From: Stephania yunnanensis
Lineage: Eukaryota; Streptophyta; Magnoliopsida; Ranunculales; Menispermaceae
Length of the DNA: 64,000 nucleotides
Direction: 5' to 3'
Assembly (NCBI GenBank): GCA_039657365.1
Contig: CM077581.1
Coordinates: forward strand, 13,675,501-13,739,500
Shown: piece after piece, positions 11,584 to 24,427 of the stretch
Numbering within the stretch: position 1 is the first letter of the stretch
How the letters are laid out: each line of letters opens with the position of its first letter
Position numbers and translations under genes: made by a program
The notes under the pieces: generated by a model
What the model was told of the DNA's origin: nothing
The model's database searches: none
What the model saw: the letters and a program-made list of their open reading frames with translations, nothing else

Positions 11584-11601
11584 TCTCTGACAACGACGCC
11601 C
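11584..11601 (-). promoter_or_regulatory. Primer binding site of Athila A (tRNA-Asp type)
   Basis: Read on the minus strand this is close to tggcgccgttgccgggga, the tRNA-Asp primer site of Athila elements, with several changes at CpG-like positions. It lies a few bases from the LTR edge at 11608. Element B has the same site in better shape (41395-41412). Confidence 0.6.
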
Positions 11602-11607
11602 AAAACT

Positions 11608-12795
11608 TGATATGTGCCACAAGTATAATGGCTATCTTGTAGTAATAGTGCAATCAACTTACGTTGATCACAAATATCATCCTTAGGGAAAGTTTTTGCA
11701 GTAGTTGTATATCACCTACTTAACTTGAACTATTGCTATGGGTTTCTCTTTTAATTGGGTTTATACTAATCTAAACTATCTAACAATTCACTTTAAACTT
11801 TAGTTGAACTCTTATATTAAGGATATTTTAGTTTACAACTTCACCTAGGTGATTTAACATTATGCTTTGTATTCATATGTACATCTCGATATGTTTTGTA
11901 CAATGCTTAATTAGAATAGATAGATTTCCTTCAAATCCACTTCAACCCATTGTCGTGATGGAGAAGATTCTAATGTGCAAATTAGAACGCCACCTATCGA
12001 TGTGAATAATGTAAATTCCATATTGCTTTAAGTCTCAAATCATTGGATTCACAACCAATTAAGTTTACTATCTGCGCCTCCTTAATCAACAACTATCTCT
12101 CGGTGTTGTACATCTTATGGTTGTACCGTTCATATATGAATTAAGAGCCTCAATGGCCATGATAACTCCTCAAGCCTATGTTTATTAAACATGTGATCAA
12201 GATGTCTAAAGCATTATGCTCATAATCAATACAAATTCTAACCATTGCACTTTTTATTATCATTTTTTTATTCCTATTTCAAAGTATAGCTTTCATACTA
12301 TAAGATCCATCCATCCCTAAGATAAATAGACTACGCGTATATCATTGATATACACATATCACAATTCAATACAAAACTCATTATGAAACAAAGATGAATA
12401 TAAATATTACCTTTAATTAATTAATGAAACCAAATATTGATTACAAACGTGAAGTCTTCAACAGTTTTCCAACAAAAACTCCTTAATACTCAAACTCAAT
12501 GTTAAACTACTCTAACGGAGGCTAATCTCCTTTAACGTGGTTGGCTCTCCTACGCCATTCCTTTCATCCCTATGTCGTGCCTTGTTTTCCCATAACATTA
12601 ATATGTGCTCCCACAACGCCAACTCTGATTTTGTAAGTTTTTGCTTCGTTTCTTCTCATTTTTCCTTAATTTTTCCTATACACTTTAATTCCTTGAAAAT
12701 ATAATAATACCATGAATTAACACTCATTTAAAGATATTTATACTAAATATACTACTAAACTGACTTTACATATATGTATAAATAATCCCTTACCA
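11608..12795 (-). repeat. Athila A 5' LTR
   Basis: It starts tgatatgtgccacaag and ends aataatcccttacca, followed by the target duplication agtac. It pairs with 1719-2891 and is related to the LTRs of B (41419-42750) and C (20309-21748, opposite strand). It would hold the promoter and polyadenylation signals of the element on the minus strand. Confidence 0.85.
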
Positions 12796-13695
12796 AGTAC
12801 TTACTATATGAGGTTGATGAAATGATTAAGCAGTGACTAATTAGGGTAATACTGAAGTACTATGTGTGTTGACCTATTACATGAGATAGATAAGCCGTGT
12901 TTCACAACCAATAAGGATAGTACCTACATGCATTGCTAATTAAGCTATTACTTGAGATCTATGTGATTAAAAAGGTAATGTCTAAGCTAATGTAATCTAT
13001 GTGATAAAAAAGGTAGTAACTGGGTCAATGTGATTTATGTGATCATAAAAGGTAATATTTGAGATAATGTGTTTGATATACAACTTAATGTATTTAATTC
13101 ATTTTAATAATTCTATTGATATCAGTGAGTGTATGTGGTATTAGATATATTCATGTTATATGTTATCAGTGTTACTTTCTACATTATTGTATTCACCGTC
13201 TTTTTTATGACGATAGGTGCAGATCTATCGAGTGGCAAACCAAGCAAGGAGAAGATCGATGACTACCTCTGAGCTATAGGAGTGTGCTACTTCAGATTTT
13301 GGTAGCTTTTTGGACATTGTCTTGTATAACCTACTTTATGTATTTTGTATATTTTTGGGGTTTTATATTTTGGTTGAGCGATAGTACTTGACCAGACATA
13401 TTTTGCTACAATGTTATCGTCATTATATTTTTTTTATACATGTGATCCTTGTTTCATGGTTTCCATAGTAGGTGTTTTTATTTAAGTCTTCCGCCGATAA
13501 TTACAAAAAGAAAGCAAATTTTGAATTTACTCTAAAATGAGATGAATTATAAGACACTTAATATGAAAACAAATAATGAAGTGGATGATTTGAATGGACT
13601 AACTAATAAGTTGTTAAGTTCTATGTGACTGGGGCTAGAGCTTGATGACGCTATTAGGTCGGATGGTGCCCTGGATTAAGGGAGGGGTCGTTATA
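12796..13695 (+). mobile_element. Gypsy G 5' LTR, right part
   Basis: The sequence resumes after Athila A with agtac, then the block from gaggttgatgaaatgatta to the LTR end ggggtcgttata. It is strongly similar to 17205-18127. The end mirrors the LTR start at 15736 (tgtaacaaccc against gggtcgttata), with the terminal CA changed to TA. A primer site follows two bases later. Confidence 0.8.
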
Positions 13696-13697
13696 GT

Positions 13698-13712
13698 TGG
13701 TATTAGAGCCTA
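13698..13712 (+). promoter_or_regulatory. Primer binding site of Gypsy G (tRNA-iMet type)
   Basis: tggtattagagccta has one change from the common tggtatcagagcc primer site complementary to initiator tRNA-Met. Its place directly after the LTR end fixes the plus orientation of element G. Confidence 0.8.
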
Positions 13713-13953
13713 GGTTTGTAAAGCCTAGGCAATGAAATATTAGTTGATTCATTAAGTATGAAATAAAATGTGAATAAATATAAAGTTTACTTGTGGAAAC
13801 CAGATGATCCTTATTTAGAAACTATTAGTTAGGAAGTGAGTGGATGTGAGTTGGGAATTGTATGGGCACATGTTACTTTTGATATGTATATATATATGTA
13901 TGTTATGTCGCGTAGTAGCTGATATCACATTCACTATCAAATTGCAGATATCG

Positions 13954-14940
13954 ATGACTAATTCACGTAATAGCTAGGATATGGGTGTCGGTGGTAGTCA
14001 ACCTCCTACTTTTATGGATGACCTACAGAGGCTATTAGAACGGGTATCAGTTTAGGGGCAGCAGTTGATCGACTTCATCAATATAATGAAAGCTCGTTTT
14101 GTTCTACCCGTACAAACACCAATCTCCATAACTACTACTATGTCTACATTACCAGCGTCAGAACTTCTTACTACAACACTAGTAGCTCCCATTATATAAA
14201 CTCTACCAGCAGTGACAGTACCAGCCCTAAAAACAGTGGATACACCATCTCCTACTCTTACATCTTCTAGTTCGACACCCGAGATTCGGTTGGTGAAGGA
14301 TTTCATCAGATTGAAGGTAGTTTATTTTGATGAACAACAGGACTTTGAGAAAGTTGAGAAATGGTTATTGTCTCAAGAGAAGCTTCATTGGGTTTTGAGG
14401 ATTGAGGACAGACTTCGAGTTGAGATTTCGTCATATACACTGTAAAATGATGCCGATGTTTGGTGGTATGCGACAATAGCTTCGGATGGTGATTTTAAGT
14501 CTTGGAATGCATTTAAGTAGAAGTTCTATGAATAGTACTTTCCACCTGCAGTGATGAAGAGGTTAAAGAAGGAATTTATGCACTTAAGCCAGAGTGGTGA
14601 TGAGTCGGTGATGTATTATCGAGATAGATACGACTATTTAAGGTAGTTTACCAGAGACTTAGTGAGAGATGACTCAAAATATGTATATCATTTTGGAGAT
14701 GGACTAAGACTAGACATTTGGTATTATGTGGTCAGTTCAGGAGTCAGGACATTCAGTGAAACTTATGAGTGCTTTCTCTCACTAGACATATCATTTAGGT
14801 TGGATTGATGATGGTATAGCATGAAGTACAAAATGACATTAGATTTGAGAATCAATCTTGAAGAGGCGACGGGAAGGTAATGACATAAGAGATGCGCTGA
14901 GGGATCTCAAAATGTAGGACTAGCGACATTTGTTATTTCG
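13954..14940 (+). pseudogene. Gypsy gag pseudogene (element G)
   Basis: Reading from ATG 13954, with many stops, one sees PPTFMDDLQRLLERV, a Thr/Ser/Pro-rich stretch, VEKWLLSQEKLHWVL (14212-14445 is open), ADVWWYATIA...FKSWNAFK, FYE.YFPPAVMKRLKKEFMHL, DESVMYYRDRYDYLR and DDSKYVYHFGDGLR. This is the order of the retrotransposon gag domain of chromovirus (Tekay/Del-like) elements. At least six in-frame stops are present, several of them TAG where Gln codons are expected. No pol follows: the next 0.8 kb leads straight to the polypurine tract. Confidence 0.75.
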
Positions 14941-15735
14941 ATATAACATAGTTCATATGTACCTATCTTACCAGCTCCAATTAGATTAGTGTTACCAGTA
15001 CCTCAGGCATGGTAAGTATCAGGTGGTAGAGGTTTAGATGCATTGATATAGTGATAGACTAAGACTGCATTCATAGAGTGGAAGACCTCTGACATGTTAC
15101 ATATATCGTCAGACTGGAGATATTGTTCGTTAGTGTCCACAACTAATGGGTTATTAGCAGGCGATATCATAGCCACAAGCCAGAGAAAAAGCTTAAGCAG
15201 TGACTGAATCGGACTCATAGACGGTTTGTAAGCATATTATGGGTAAGTGGGTTTGTTTACCTCCGCACTGTGCGTGTATTGTTAGCTTTGTGTATAATAT
15301 TAATTTGGAATTGTTAATTCGTAAAAAAAAACGATGTTTGGATTGTTGAGGGTGATCTGACTTAATTCATAATTTCTTAGTGGAGAGAATATAATAAAAT
15401 AATAATAGGAGTAGTGTTATATTAATAAGAAACATCTAAAAACTCCTTAAACATTATGCTTAGGAAGACTTGCCTTTGAGTACTATAACCAAAGTGTCGT
15501 ATGTAGTGATGATATTTAGGAGTTTGCTATGTGTGGACTTACCTACTGAAATATGTGAACTCAAGTTAAAGTGGTCTGTAAATCCATCTAAAGTAGTTGT
15601 GAAAGGCAAGCTTTTTGTTTAGTATTATTTGAAATTTCGGCTAAGGTAATCACAATGAAATAGTAAAAGAAGATTAAAGATGAGAATTAGGAATAAGAAG
15701 ATTTCAAGGATGAAATTTCTATTAGTAAGGAAGAT
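14941..15735 (+). other. Remaining internal region of Gypsy G
   Basis: About 0.8 kb between gag and the 3' LTR with no recognisable protease, RT or integrase. It ends with the polypurine-like aaggaagat after gatttcaaggatgaaattt, which resembles the usual C-terminal end of chromovirus polyproteins (a cgaggacgaaattt-type sequence). The element has therefore lost pol by internal deletion. Confidence 0.6.
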
Positions 15736-18127
15736 TGTAACAACCCAGATTTCTAATGGTGGATTTAGTCCATAATTAAGGGTCATCGACCCGTGATGTA
15801 GCCCAAAAACGAGTACAGGAACCCAATGCTCGGCATGAAGACCGAGTAATATATTATTTATGGTATGCTGAATGTTTAGCGCATTGTATATGTGTACACT
15901 TAGTAAGTCACTTCTACGTGTATATAGAAGTTAAGACATGAGTGGAGACGCGCCTAAATATGTGTGTTGGCATGGGATCGGGATAGAGAGTAATGTGATA
16001 AGTTTGGTTTAAGTGAATGTGGCTTAAATAGCTAATTTGATGTGGCTAAAGTTGAAGTGATATAAATGAAGCCTAAGTAAGTAAAATAAAACATTAGTCA
16101 TTTATGTTCCTTGAGATACACATAGAAACATCACAAGATTAATTAAGTTATATACGTGTGTTATCAAAGGCGAGTTAGTGGAGAGTTAGTGGGGTTCAAG
16201 ATCAAATGTATGCCATTAGATTAGCTTAGAGATGTGGTTGTACAATAAGATCAATGGTTGTAATTCAACATTATCCATACATATATATATATATATATGG
16301 AGTTGAAGTGGTTTCATGCAAATCATTTTAAAAGAGAAAGCTCTAGAGTTTAGATCACTAGTGAAGTGTGAAGAAATTATGGTGAGACTCTGAGAGATTG
16401 GTCAAGATTAAAGTGATCATCAACTAGGTAAGTTGGTTTTCATTGTTAGTTTTGAAAAGAATTTATGATTTGATGAATTTGATGATAATTATGAAGTGTA
16501 AGCTATTGTTGTTGATTATGATGGATGTGTTGGAATCCGATAGTGGAGAATAGAGATCCAAGGAGTTGTAGTGGGTTAAATTGAGAGTTTGGACATAATT
16601 CTCGAGTTGGGAATTTTGGCCCTGCTCTGGATAGCACGCTATCCATGCTAGATAACGTGTTATCCATCATAGGCGTGTAACTGTTCTTTGACTAAAAATA
16701 ATATCGCGTTAGGCATTTTACCTTGCACACTAGGGGTTTCTAGCACGCTCGATAAACTCCCTAGTGCACTAGAGACAGTTGACAACACAATTTTTGCAAT
16801 TTGGATAAGAATTCAGAAAACCTTTAACTTAGCTTAAACCTATGTAAAACTATATGAATACACCCTAAAGCATATTTAATGACATCAGGAACTTAGGGAA
16901 GAGTTTGGTTCGGGTACGTGTTTTGAGTTATTGGGAGGCCGGTTAATCTAGGAACTTTGCGTAGATTGATAGTAAACTGGTTGAGATATTTCTCTCCATT
17001 TTATTACTTGTATTCAGTTTTTTATACTATTTTGTTTGTAGAATTCCTAATGCCTTGATTTGTATGCTTATTTTATTGTATTATTGCAGTTAAATTAGAA
17101 TAGGTGTGTATAGGTTTCATGATTTAATTTGGATTGTACGCGGCACACGGTGTATGAGACTCGGGGATGTCGGTATACTAATCGGTTAGTATCAAGTACC
17201 TGATATATGAGGTTGATGAAATGATTAAGTGATGACCGATTATGGTAATATCGAAGTACTATGTGTGCTAACCTATTCCATGAGGTCAATAAGCCGTGTT
17301 TCACAACAAATTTGGATAGTACCTGCATGCTTGAGATCTATGTGATTAAAAAGGTACCTTCTAAGCTAATGTAATCTATGTGATAAAAGGGTAGTAATTG
17401 GGTAAATGTGATTTATGTGATCATAAAAGGTAATATTTGAGCTAACGTGTTGGATATACAACTTAATGTATTTAGTTCATTTTAATGATTAGGTTGATAT
17501 CATGTGGTCTAGCTGGGATGTTGTATACCATGTTATGTCTTCTTTATAGTTATGTAGTGAGTGTAAGTGGTATTAGATATATTCATGTTATGTGTGGAAA
17601 TGTAGATAAATATCTCTCAGTGTTACTTTCTACATTACTGTACTCACAATCCTTTTTATGACTGTAGATGCAGATCTATCAAGTAGTTGACTGGGCAAGG
17701 AGAAGATCGGCGACTTTCTCTGAGCTATAGGAGTGTGCTACTTCTGATTTTGGTAGCATTTTGGATATCATCTTGTATAACCTACTTTATGTAGTTTGTA
17801 TATTTTTTGGTTGTATATTTTGGTTTAGCGATAGTACCCGACCGGACACATGTTGTTACACTGTTATCGCCGTTATATTGTTTATATATATGTGATCCTT
17901 ATTTCTTGGTTTTCACAGTAGGTGTTTTTATTTAACTCTTTTCTGTTGATAATTACAAAATGAAAAGAAAATTTTAATTTACTCTAAAATGAGATGAGTT
18001 GTGAGATACATAATATGAAAACAAATAACAAAGAGGATAAGATTAATAGACTGACTAATATGTTTTTACGTTCTATGCAACAGGGGTTAGAGCTTGATCA
18101 TGGGATTAAATGTGATGGCATGGTTCC
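15736..18127 (+). repeat. Gypsy G 3' LTR
   Basis: It begins tgtaacaacccag directly after the polypurine tract. Inner landmarks shared with the left LTR pieces are the decayed TAGCGCGCTA-type palindromes (16632-16770), the ccttgatttgtatgcttatt block, the gaggttgatg block (17212) and the aggagaagatcgg block (17699). Its final bases are missing: at about 18127 it meets an inverted LTR copy. A TA-rich run lies at 16279-16298. Confidence 0.85.
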
Positions 18128-19060
18128 CTAAACCGAGTATCGCCAAGCCTAATCTCATCATTAAGTCCTAACCTATGCCACCTAAGACTTAACAACGTAT
18201 CAGTCAGCTTTTTCATTTTACTCACCTCGTTATATACAATCAACATAGTTACTTTTCATTTTATTATCATCAGAGTTAATTAAGAGATTGTTATCATTAC
18301 CTTAATTATCAATGGAAGACTTAATAAAATTAGTGGAAGCATATATAAAATACCTATTGTGGAAACCAAGTAAACAAATGATTATATAAACCAGGCAAAG
18401 TAATACATGAAGCAGTGGGGAAGTCTAGTCTTTCAACCTAATATACAACCCGAAATTATACAAAAACATAAGTAATAGATACACAAAATGATCACCTACA
18501 AAAGTACCAACAACTATTCGCCGATGACTCAGAACTAATCATTGATCCTATCCTTCTCTAGTCTGCTGCTCGAAGTATCTGCACCCACCGTCATAAAAAA
18601 GGATGGTGAGTACAGTAGTGTAGAAAGTAACACTGAGACACATTTATCCACATTTCCAAATATATTCATTAAGTATCTGAAAGCATAACAATAGCAATTA
18701 AAGCTGAAAAAGGATCATGCTATAAGATACTCTAGTTAAACAATATGAAACTAACACTCGGCTAAGCAGTAATGATTTAGGGCTAGTTGACTATGAAATT
18801 AAATCACATCAACTCTATTCCACTATATCAGGATAGAGTTGTACTCTACATTTCTGTTGAAGGTCTGAGCTGAGCTCTACGCCTTCGTAATTACTCATTT
18901 ATATATGCACTTGCCAACAACCCTAGGTCCCATACCCCGTGTGCTGCATAAGCTAGTGGTGAGATCCTGACATCCCAAGAATCTAGTGACCTCATGTACC
19001 GCGCCTATCTCTATAATGGTCCTAAGTACGAGAACTACTTTCATATATTCAAGGAAAGGC
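18128..19060 (-). mobile_element. Inverted Gypsy LTR fragment, tail to tail with G
   Basis: Reverse complement of the end of a related LTR: the LTR-end block (gactgatacgttgttaagt on minus) lies at about 18190-18215, the block equivalent to aggagaagatc at about 18555-18570 and the tactcaccatcc block at 18600-18620. Further right it follows the LTR of element E (the gcgtagagc.cagctc block) better than G. Together with 17560-18127 it forms an imperfect palindrome with almost no spacer. Confidence 0.7.
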
Positions 19061-20055
19061 ACAGAGTTAAACACCAGTGAAATTGAGATTTTTTATTAAT
19101 TTTATTTTTCTGCGATGTGTGCCTAATATTGTGTACTATAGACTATGTTATTTTGCGAAATTAAAGTCGACTAAGTGAATTTGATGTTTCATAAGGTTTT
19201 ATCTCGAGATACATGTCGGAACGGGTATCGAGAAAATTAAAATATTGACATGAATTGTCGTTTTGAATTTCATAACAAATAATTGAATTTAAGTTTAAAA
19301 ATTCAAGTTTTGAACTTTTAATGGATTTAATGGGCCAACGTGGGTCCCATACCTCGACTTGCGTGTGAGATAAGTTTTTCAAAAGTTTTGGAGTGCTTTG
19401 ATAAATTCTCCAATTTTTGGTTGAAATGGGACATTTTTCGGGGTTTAATTTGGACATAAAATGAAGAGATGAATATGAAAATAAAAGAAAATGGGAAATT
19501 ACCAATAAGGGTATTGGTTTATATGTAAAAGGATATAAGCTGAATGGCAAATTGGTCATTTGACATTCCATTATTAAACCGATTTGAAATAGAACCAAGG
19601 GGTCTTCATCTTCATCCCCGTTCACAGTTCTCCCTCTTCATCGTCTACATCTATCTTTCTTCACAGTTCTCCCTCTCTTGCTCACATTTCTCTGGTGTAA
19701 TCTCTATCTCTCTCCACTATTTTGAATTGAAACTGTGAGAGGACTTGAGGTTGTTGGTGGACAATGGCCATGGAAGGTAAGTAATGGAAAATTAAAAACT
19801 TTGATTTTTAAGACTGTAAATCAAGTTAAGGACTATTTTTTATTTGATTTCAAGTTGAGAAGTGGTTTTGATTGTGTAAGAGGGATAAAAGAGAAAGGGG
19901 GAGGAGGAGGAGGAAAGGTAAGGTGAGGTTGGAAAAAAAATAGAGACTATAAAATTGAGAAGGAATGAGGAGGAAGAAGGTGAGGGGGTGGCTAAATAGG
20001 GGGGACTTTTGAAGAAGACGATGAGGAGGGGGTGAGATCCCAACTCTCAAAACTT
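19061..20055 (+). mobile_element. Fragment of D-family Gypsy LTR
   Basis: Matches the reverse complement of 32219-33200: shared blocks include agttaaacacc.gtgaaattgag, cactcgttatttt-like sequence, the tcttcatcttcatcc area and the ccttcttcctcc pyrimidine tract ending ttttgagagttgggatctcacc (read on minus). Both fragment ends are abrupt: the left joins the inverted LTR and the right joins Athila C at aacttgtgag. Short open frames here on either strand (for example 19161-19625 minus) have no recognisable product. Confidence 0.7.
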
Positions 20056-21748
20056 GTGAGTAGTGATGATTTTTGTTGTAATCTACTTTGGTGTTTTGAA
20101 AGTGAAATCACATGTGTTGTTAAAGCTACAGTCTTAAAATATAAGTTTATGAAAAGCAAAGAAAAACTCTTGAATGGATTATTAACTTGAAACTTAGTAA
20201 ATTAAAGGATATTCTATGAACAATGTAAAATGAATGAGAATAAATTATTAGGAGACTTAATAAAATACATTTATGCTCGTGAATCAAAATCCTACGTTTA
20301 GGGATATTTGATAATTGATTATTTAAACTATATATATATATGGTTGGTTTAATAATATATTTAGTATAAATATACTTAAATGAGCTTTAATTTATGGTGT
20401 TTATGCATTTTTAGGTAATTAAGGTTTAAAGGAAGGAAATGAGCAAAAACGAGAAGAAATGAAACAAAAACCTACGAAAGTGTGGTTGGAGCCTTGGCTA
20501 CACGTGGTGATGTTATGGGTTTATAAAACACAACTTGAAGGACTTAGGCACAGTATGGAAGAGAATAAGGGACGACGCTGGGTACTTAAGACAGGGCGCC
20601 GAGGTCACAAGAGATGAAGAACTGCATACGAGAGACGACATGGTGAGGTAGTGGCACACCAAGCACGACACCAGGAGATAAGTGACATCACTGGATTGGA
20701 AGAAATTAGAGAGTGAGAGTTTTATCTCGAGTTAAATTGTAAAGTAATGTTTCTAATTATTATTAGGAAGTATAAATAAATGTTAAGACATGGTAAACGT
20801 ACCACATATCATAGAGAAGTAGCTATTAAAGTATTTTAGCATATGTTTACTTTGATTTTTAGTATTAAGAAGATTTGTATGGAGAAAACATTGAAGACTC
20901 TAATTTTACAATTCAAGTTTGGTTTAATTAGTTTAATTGGAGGTAATATATTTTTATTCATATATGATTTCAATGATTTCAATTATAAATTGTAATATAT
21001 GTGTTTCAATGAAGTGTGAGTAGTCTATTAATCTTAGCGATTAATGGATCCTATGGTATGAATGCTATGCTATAAACATGAGTAGAATAGAAATATAAAA
21101 AAGTGCAATGATTAGAATTTGTATTGATTCTGAGCGTAATGCTATAGACATTTTAATCACATGTTTGTTGATATTAGGTCTTAGAAGTTATCATGACCAT
21201 TGAAGCTTGTAAGCCGGACAAGAACGGTACAACCGTAAAATACACAACATTGATAGATAGTTGTTGATTAGGGAGGCACAAATAGTAAACAGAATTGGTT
21301 ATGAATCTAAAGATTTAGGACGTTAAAGTAATGTATACCTTAACGTTATTCACACCGATAGGTGGAGTTCTAGTTTGCACATTATAGTCTTTTCCGTCAC
21401 GACAGTGGGTTAAAGTGGATTTGAAAGAAATTCGTCTATTTTAATTAGGCGTTGCACATAACATATTAAGATCTAAAATTGGTTGAAAAGCATAGTATTT
21501 CACACCTAGGTGAAGTAGTGAACTAAGATATTCTTAATATAAGAGCTAAAGTAAAGTTTACAATGTTTTGTTAGACACAATAGTTTAGTATAAAACCATT
21601 TAATAAAGGATTTTCTTAACAATAAATTAAACTTAAATAGATATTTAACTTGTGCAAAAACCTTTCCCTGAGGACGATATTCGTAGTCAATATAAGTTGA
21701 TTATACTAATACTACAAGCTAGGCATTATACTTGTGGCATGCACACCA
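20056..21748 (+). mobile_element. Athila C: 3' end and LTR
   Basis: 20056-20308 corresponds to the 3' noncoding end of Athila A in the opposite orientation and ends with the polypurine-like tttagggatatt. The LTR starts at 20309 (tgataattgattatttaaac) and ends near 21745-21748 (cttgtggcatgcaca or cca). The rest of the element is missing: the left edge is fused to the D-family LTR fragment, so this is a truncated copy. No target duplication can be tested. Confidence 0.75.
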
Positions 21749-24423
21749 ATGCTAATTAAGTATTTTTGGATTTAATTTAGGATTTAAGTATTCAAAGTGG
21801 GACCCACACATTACAAATAGGAGATTATATGGTAAACTATTTTTTTCAATGATGAATGTCTAATGTGTGTATTATATGGTATTTCCTCTAGAAGTTGGGG
21901 TGTGTTGATGTGTGTCCTCAATTTGACTTATTTGGGGCTGTAAGTGTGTATCTGAAGGGCATAAGTGAATTAAAAGTTATTAGTTGCTCGAAAACTAGTA
22001 AATCAAGTGTCAAATATCATGTGGATTTTGCCTCAGTTTACGTGCAAGTTGGGATAGGCGACAATGTAAAATGAGAATGAAGTTGGTGCAAGACCTTACC
22101 TCGAGCTCTATGTTGATTGGCAGTGGTTAAAGTTGAGATTGAGTCCAAATTAATGTAAGTTTGGTTTATTATGGTAAGAGAATTGGTCTATAAGGGTTCA
22201 GTTTGTCATGGAAAAACTTAAGAATTTTAGGGTTTTGTTTGACCAAAATCAATGTTATGAACATTTTATGGAGTTGGATTGTTTTATTGAGAGGTTGACT
22301 CAATTTGGTGAAAAATCATATTCAAAATGAGCGGCAGAAGCCAAAACATGTCAAAATAGGGATTTCAAGAATTAATAAATAAAAAGAAATTAAACTGTTG
22401 ACAAGCAGTTGAGGGTTTATATATAAATATATATAAATCAAATCAAAATTAAAGCGTTTCATGTGATTTTAACGGAACGATCAATTCGTTCGAGCCTTAA
22501 CCCTCTCAACTCGATCTCTTGCTCCATGATCTCCCCACGTCAGATTTTTGCCCGATTTCTTTTTGCAAAACTACAGAGCATCGCGAGACGGTCAGTTCGA
22601 GCTAAGTTTCAGAGGTGGAAACAAGGTATTCGTCCCACAATTTGGTAATTACTCAATTCAGAGCAGTTTTCTCAATTCAATCTGAATTCTCATGATTTCT
22701 CGGTCTTTTTACAAGGTTTTGATAGAAATTGGTAGGGCTTGTTGTGAATTGGAATATTAGATTGATTTGCACCAATTTGGAATAAATCCTGGCATGGGTT
22801 AGGGTTTTAATGAATTGAACTAATGTGATTTGGTTAATAAATATTTTAGAGATTTTTATAGTTGATATTGATTTACATTGAGTTTTTAGATGAATCGATT
22901 ATTGGTTTTGATCCAATTTGACTCCATAGGCTATGGAAATATTTTGATGTTGGTATCGAGTGGTTTCGTGGTGTTTGTTGTCGAGTTTTGAGGATTTAAT
23001 TGTGAAAATATTGATTTAGAGAAGTTTTTCAATTCAAAATAAATAAAGTTTGCCTAGGTGAGAGACCATATTGAAAATTTCATAACTTCTTTGTCAGTGA
23101 TCTGATTTAAGTTTTCTTGGAGTCTATGGAAAACATGCCATGAATGCTACAAGTTCTTTTTAGGTCATCATGGCAAATATTGAGGTTTTCAAGGTTAAAA
23201 GTTACCCAAGTTGTCTAATTGAAAGCCAGTTGAAACAGTTATATAAATTAATGTTTTTGGAAACTATTTTTAAGCGTACTTTGGCTGCAATTTTCAATAG
23301 GTTTAGTGATTTGGTTTCACTTGAAGCTTGACCCATAATATAATTAGGATGCTAACCAGTTTCAATGTGACCCGACTCTTCGAGAACCCTGAAAAATAAG
23401 CTCAAAGTTGGTTGGTTGTGAGTAAACTCTACAGTCATCTTAACTATTTATTGAATATCTTTCCACCTGTAATTGCATCATAGTTTGCATTGCATTTCAT
23501 CACTTTTGGTCATGCATGCACGGAGAAAGTTAGGGGGATAAGTTTGTTTTGAAGTTTGGTTTGCTTGAAATTAGATTTCAATCCTACCTCAAAAGCCAAC
23601 TAGTGAGACTAGTTCCAAAGTCATACGCCTACAAGTTATTTCTACATTTCATGATCTATTAATGCTATCTACATACTATTTCTGGAAGTTGACATCTGAT
23701 TATAATTAGGAGACAAAAATAGAGTGGATTGGATGTCATGTTGACGAATATATATTATTAATTATTTGAAAATGTAATTACATGTCTCCATGTATCATAC
23801 TAACAATTGCACGAGTACATATCAATGTAGTGTTTACTTACCTAGCATCTTCAAGTTATTTTTGATGATGTCAGAATTTATAGGAAAACAAGGGAAGAAT
23901 GAACAAGAATCGAAGATTGTGGTGATTATTTTCAAAATTTAAGTGATTTCTTGTTTTAAGTTGTTTATATATATTATTTTAAGATTCTTGGGGTGAGTGT
24001 AGGGCGTGAAGTCTCGTTGAATGGTTATAAGAGTCTCTTAAGTTAGTTTAAAATAAGTTGAGAGGTTTATGTTTTAATACCAGTCTATTTTGGATTGTAA
24101 AGTTATAATTATACTATCAGAGACTTTAACTTAGTTTATAAATTCAAATTTAATATATATTATAAACTGCATGAAGTTGTTAGTCCTTCAAGATTCTTTA
24201 CAAAAACACGAAGAATAATTCGTATGATTTCTTTATTTTCTCCAATTAAACAAATCATGAATTGAGTTTCAATAAAGATAAATTACAATTTGAAACATTA
24301 TTAAGGATTGAAATAAAGATTATTTGGAAGTCAAAGTTAAAAGAATGGATTAGGCTGACTAGATTGTTAGGAGATTAAGATAATCTTGGCCGGTTAGTCA
24401 TCTTAATGGTGAGGGGGTTGACA
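21749..24423 (+). mobile_element. Gypsy LTR E', left end truncated
   Basis: The right edge is a good LTR end (ggggttgaca, 24423) followed by a primer-like site, so this is a 5' LTR in plus orientation. The left edge, at the end of Athila C, is already inside the LTR: the gtgggacccacac block near 21800 lies about 75 bp into the related LTR at 25501. No coding region is recognised. The LTR end differs from that of the LTR at 25501-27911, so the two are not a simple pair. Confidence 0.55.
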
Positions 24424-24427
24424 AAGT

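Larger units (their letters stand above)
1719..12795 (-). mobile_element. Athila-like Ty3/Gypsy element A, nested in a Gypsy LTR
   Basis: The element is bounded by two direct LTRs (1719-2891 and 11608-12795) with TG...CA ends and a 5-bp target duplication agtac. It lies on the minus strand: a degraded tRNA-Asp-type primer site adjoins the right LTR, and a purine-rich tract (read on minus as tttaggggcatt) adjoins the left LTR. In minus-strand order it carries gag, an aspartic protease relic and a downstream ORF of the putative plant transposon protein type. No reverse transcriptase, RNase H or integrase motif was found between protease and the downstream ORF. A 5'-truncated LINE is inserted at 9145-11422. 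All coding regions are broken. Confidence 0.85.

Noticed and set aside
19840..20050. Pro/Ser/Phe-rich minus-strand frames resembling a secreted peptide
   Set aside because: They come from the pyrimidine tract of the D-family LTR and recur at 32234-32488 for the same reason.
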